This document shows positions 62,193 through 64,000 of a stretch of DNA of 64,000 bases, piece by piece. The notes under the pieces are model-generated. The model was given only the letters and a program-made list of their open reading frames with translations, was not told the origin of the DNA and ran no database searches. The stretch comes from Spirosoma endbachense (lineage in GTDB: Bacteria > Bacteroidota > Bacteroidia > Cytophagales > Spirosomataceae): the NCBI RefSeq assembly GCF_010233585.1, contig NZ_CP045997.1, positions 3,971,715 through 4,035,714 of the forward strand, written 5' to 3'. The position numbers were made by a program, and so were the translations under genes. Position 1 is the stretch's first letter, and the number at the start of each line of letters is the position of its first letter.

Positions 62193-63397
62193 TCAGATAA
62201 GGTCAGGCTTAGATGGACGTGGAAATCGGTCGGCGTATTGTCGATGATTAACTCATGGGCGTCTGGATACAGGAGCCGTAACCGCTCCCTGGTGTTTTGC
62301 AAGCCCACGCCTGTCGAATTTTCGAATGAGTTGACCTGAACCTTTTTATTGGCAACATATAAAGTCAGGCTGGTTTTCCCGATATGTATATGAATGTCTA
62401 TTTGCGAATCTTCATCCGGGCTCACGCCGTATTTAAATGCATTTTCAATGTAGGAAAACACCAGTAAAGGGGCAATTTTCAATTGTTTCTCATCGCCTTC
62501 CAGTTGATAATTAACCTGAACTGAATCGCGTAGCCGGGCTTTCTGGAGATCGATGTAATTGGCAATGTAGTTGATCTCTTTAGCCAGATCCACTTTATCC
62601 AGATGGGCATCGCGAATGATATAGCGCATGAACTCCGAGAGTTTAACAATGGTATCGGCCGTACGCTCATCCTGTCGGATGGCCAGTGCATAAATGCTGT
62701 TGAGCGTATTAAATAGGAAATGCGGCTGAATCTGCGCTTTTAGCTGGCGAAGCTCCGCCTGTAACTGATCGTTTTCAACCTGATGAAGTCGGCTGGCTGT
62801 CTGAACCGAGATGGAGATGAGCGTGCTTACACTCCCCAACAAAAAGAAGATAGCCAGCTTCACCGGAAGGAGCAGTGTAAACGGGGGACCGTGGCCATCA
62901 TCTGGCCGTTCTCCAGCTGGAGGATGAGGAGGCCCATCCGGTTGATGCGGCCCTCGCTGACGATCGAATGCGTTGAAAGGGGGCCTACGATCACCGGAGC
63001 GCGACCCGAACGGTGGACCGGAGCGCCTATCAAGCATCATTTCCTCCACAAAGATCTGTCGAACCCAGGCCAGTGGCGTATTCTCTGCTGGTACTTTGAA
63101 GAAAAACCACTGCTCAATACGATACGGAAGATAAACTGAACCTACTATACAGCTAACCGCGATAAGCGCGTATTTTCGGTATTGTTTGGTCAGAAACCAA
63201 CGGGGAACAAATACAGTATGGTTCAAATAAGAAAACAGAACAAACAGAATATAGGCTAGTCCATTCTGCACCAGATGCTCGTGCGGCCTTAATGGATGCA
63301 GGCTTAGGCCGTTGTAGACGAAATAAAAAAGTGGCAGAATTACCAGAGCAATTCCGATCAATAAATGGGTGCTATAGGCTCTTAACCAGGCTATCAT
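62189..63397 (-). CDS. LytS-type sensor histidine kinase
   Basis: A 402-residue sensor kinase. Four hydrophobic helices (about 10-30, 45-60, 78-95, 178-198) surround an unusual Pro/Gly/Arg-rich loop at about 123-172 (GPPFGSRSG, HQPDGPPHPPAG). The His_kinase domain has the phosphoacceptor motif QIQPHFLFNTLNSIYAL with His226, and the HATPase segment has NAFKYGV and TGVGLQNTRERLRLLYP. It is coupled to the LytTR gene. The Pro-rich loop is species-variable and may touch the envelope. Confidence 0.94.
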   Translation of the reverse strand: MIAWLRAYSTHLLIGIALVILPLFYFVYNGLSLHPLRPHEHLVQNGLAYILFVLFSYLNHTVFVPRWFLTKQYRKYALIAVSCIVGSVYLPYRIEQWFFFKVPAENTPLAWVRQIFVEEMMLDRRSGPPFGSRSGDRRPPFNAFDRQRGPHQPDGPPHPPAGERPDDGHGPPFTLLLPVKLAIFFLLGSVSTLISISVQTASRLHQVENDQLQAELRQLKAQIQPHFLFNTLNSIYALAIRQDERTADTIVKLSEFMRYIIRDAHLDKVDLAKEINYIANYIDLQKARLRDSVQVNYQLEGDEKQLKIAPLLVFSYIENAFKYGVSPDEDSQIDIHIHIGKTSLTLYVANKKVQVNSFENSTGVGLQNTRERLRLLYPDAHELIIDNTPTDFHVHLSLTLSE

Positions 63398-63573
63398 TCA
63401 ATTCGTTAACTAGATAGCAAATGTATTCGAATCGATCGAAGCCTGGGAATAATTGTGGTTAATGGGACGAAAACAGGGGTTAATCTGGCTATAGAACAGC
63501 AAACTACTGGAAGACTGCACTGCCGGGGCGGAGTGGAACGAGTAGGTCAATAGGGTAGTTTTGCCAAAAAGGA

Positions 63574-64000
63574 TTACTTCTTTACATTGTTATACTCCAC
63601 ATCGGTGACTGGCTTCATCCAGGTGACTCGTCCTTTGGTGGTGTTGGGCGTGATGGCGACCTGCATAAATCCGACCGTTGGCGAAGCGCCATGCCAGTGC
63701 GGTACGTTCGGGGGGCATTTTATAGCGTCACCTTTCCTAAGGATCTGGATGGGTTTTCCCCGCTCCTGATAGTAACCAATGCCCCCCATTGCCAGCAGCA
63801 CCTGTCCGCCCGCGTGGCTATGCCAATGAGAGCGGGCGCCCGGCTCGAAGGTCACATAACCCACCGGAATGTTGAAGGCGCTATCGGGCTCAATCAATTG
63901 CTGCACCCAGACGGTTCCGGTAAAGTTAGTAGTCGGAGCCCGCTGCCCTTTCGGAAAAATAGCACCCGTATCCGTTACGCTTTCCGTTCGGGTTTGGGCG
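63574..64000 (-). CDS. Cupin-domain protein, partial at the right edge
   Basis: The frame continues to the window end without a start, so the N-terminus is missing. The visible part is about 142 residues. Ligand motifs are complete: ARSHWHSHAGGQVLLAMGG (His-x-His and a Gln in place of the usual Glu), then PPNVPHWHG with the second His set. It is related to the small cupins of the (R)-mandelonitrile lyase/carboxymuconolactone decarboxylase-associated type. An apparent start at 63906 is only an internal GTG and can be discounted. Confidence 0.85.
   Translation of the reverse strand, partial: AQTRTESVTDTGAIFPKGQRAPTTNFTGTVWVQQLIEPDSAFNIPVGYVTFEPGARSHWHSHAGGQVLLAMGGIGYYQERGKPIQILRKGDAIKCPPNVPHWHGASPTVGFMQVAITPNTTKGRVTWMKPVTDVEYNNVKK

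Noticed and set aside
63574..63906. Treating the last cupin as complete from a GTG at 63906
   Set aside because: The frame continues open to the window edge with cupin-like sequence, so the gene is truncated by the window.
1..64000. CRISPR arrays, tRNA or rRNA genes
   Set aside because: No regular direct-repeat/spacer pattern, tRNA cloverleaf or rRNA sequence was seen on either strand by eye.

Overview
The window looks like a piece of chromosome from a Bacteroidota bacterium of the Cytophagales, most like Spirosoma and relatives. Supporting signs are SusC/SusD proteins with an STN domain, an ECF sigma/FecR pair, FtsX-type permeases with an N-terminal prefix domain paired with PadR regulators, LytS/LytTR and 7TMR-DISM signalling proteins, few Shine-Dalgarno sequences, and moderate GC. 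The genus is inferred from gene style, not proven. I see no rRNA, tRNA, CRISPR array, prophage or plasmid functions.

Layout. 1-8.8 kb: a partial gene, a coiled-coil membrane protein, an M19-like dipeptidase, a RibD-C reductase, a decayed IS3 element, a LuxR-type two-component pair and a frameshifted SnoaL-like gene. 9.2-11 kb: a DUF3592 protein, a His/Cys-motif protein and a cupin. 11.2-14.4 kb: a large Reg_prop/Y_Y_Y sensor kinase. 14.6-24.3 kb: two padR-ftsX operons flanking an oppositely oriented M14 carboxypeptidase. 24.9-32 kb: an ECF sigma-FecR-SusC-SusD nutrient-uptake locus. 32.3-35.1 kb: a CocE/S15 hydrolase and a PanE-like reductase. 35.6-41.3 kb: a third padR operon with two tandem ftsX genes. 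41.6-44.5 kb: a multi-PAS histidine kinase. 44.8-50.2 kb: small orphan genes rich in terminators and palindromic repeats. 50.3-51.6 kb: a vanadium haloperoxidase/PAP2-like protein. 52.4-58.1 kb: a haem-uptake operon (small membrane protein, TonB receptor, hmuT, hmuU, hmuV). 58.2-61.2 kb: a HupE/UreJ-like protein and a DUF3500 protein with a decayed paralogue tail. 61.5-63.4 kb: a LytTR/LytS pair. The last gene, a cupin, runs off the window.

The most interesting signals are non-coding. All three padR-ftsX operons carry the same promoter layout: a sigma-54-like -24/-12 element with a TGTCC-N6-GGACA inverted repeat centred 72-74 bp upstream, and a second site 21 bp further out in two of them (half-conserved in the third). 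This suggests one NtrC-type activator, not encoded here, controls all three. The permeases themselves are mosaics, with near-identical N-terminal blocks on divergent bodies. Separately, three intergenic elements (45.8, 47.4 and 61.4 kb) share an inner core but have different outer arms that still pair over 19-24 bp, the pattern expected of a structured RNA or palindromic mobile element. Two other palindromic repeat families and a duplicated terminator whose stem has grown to 28 bp are also present.
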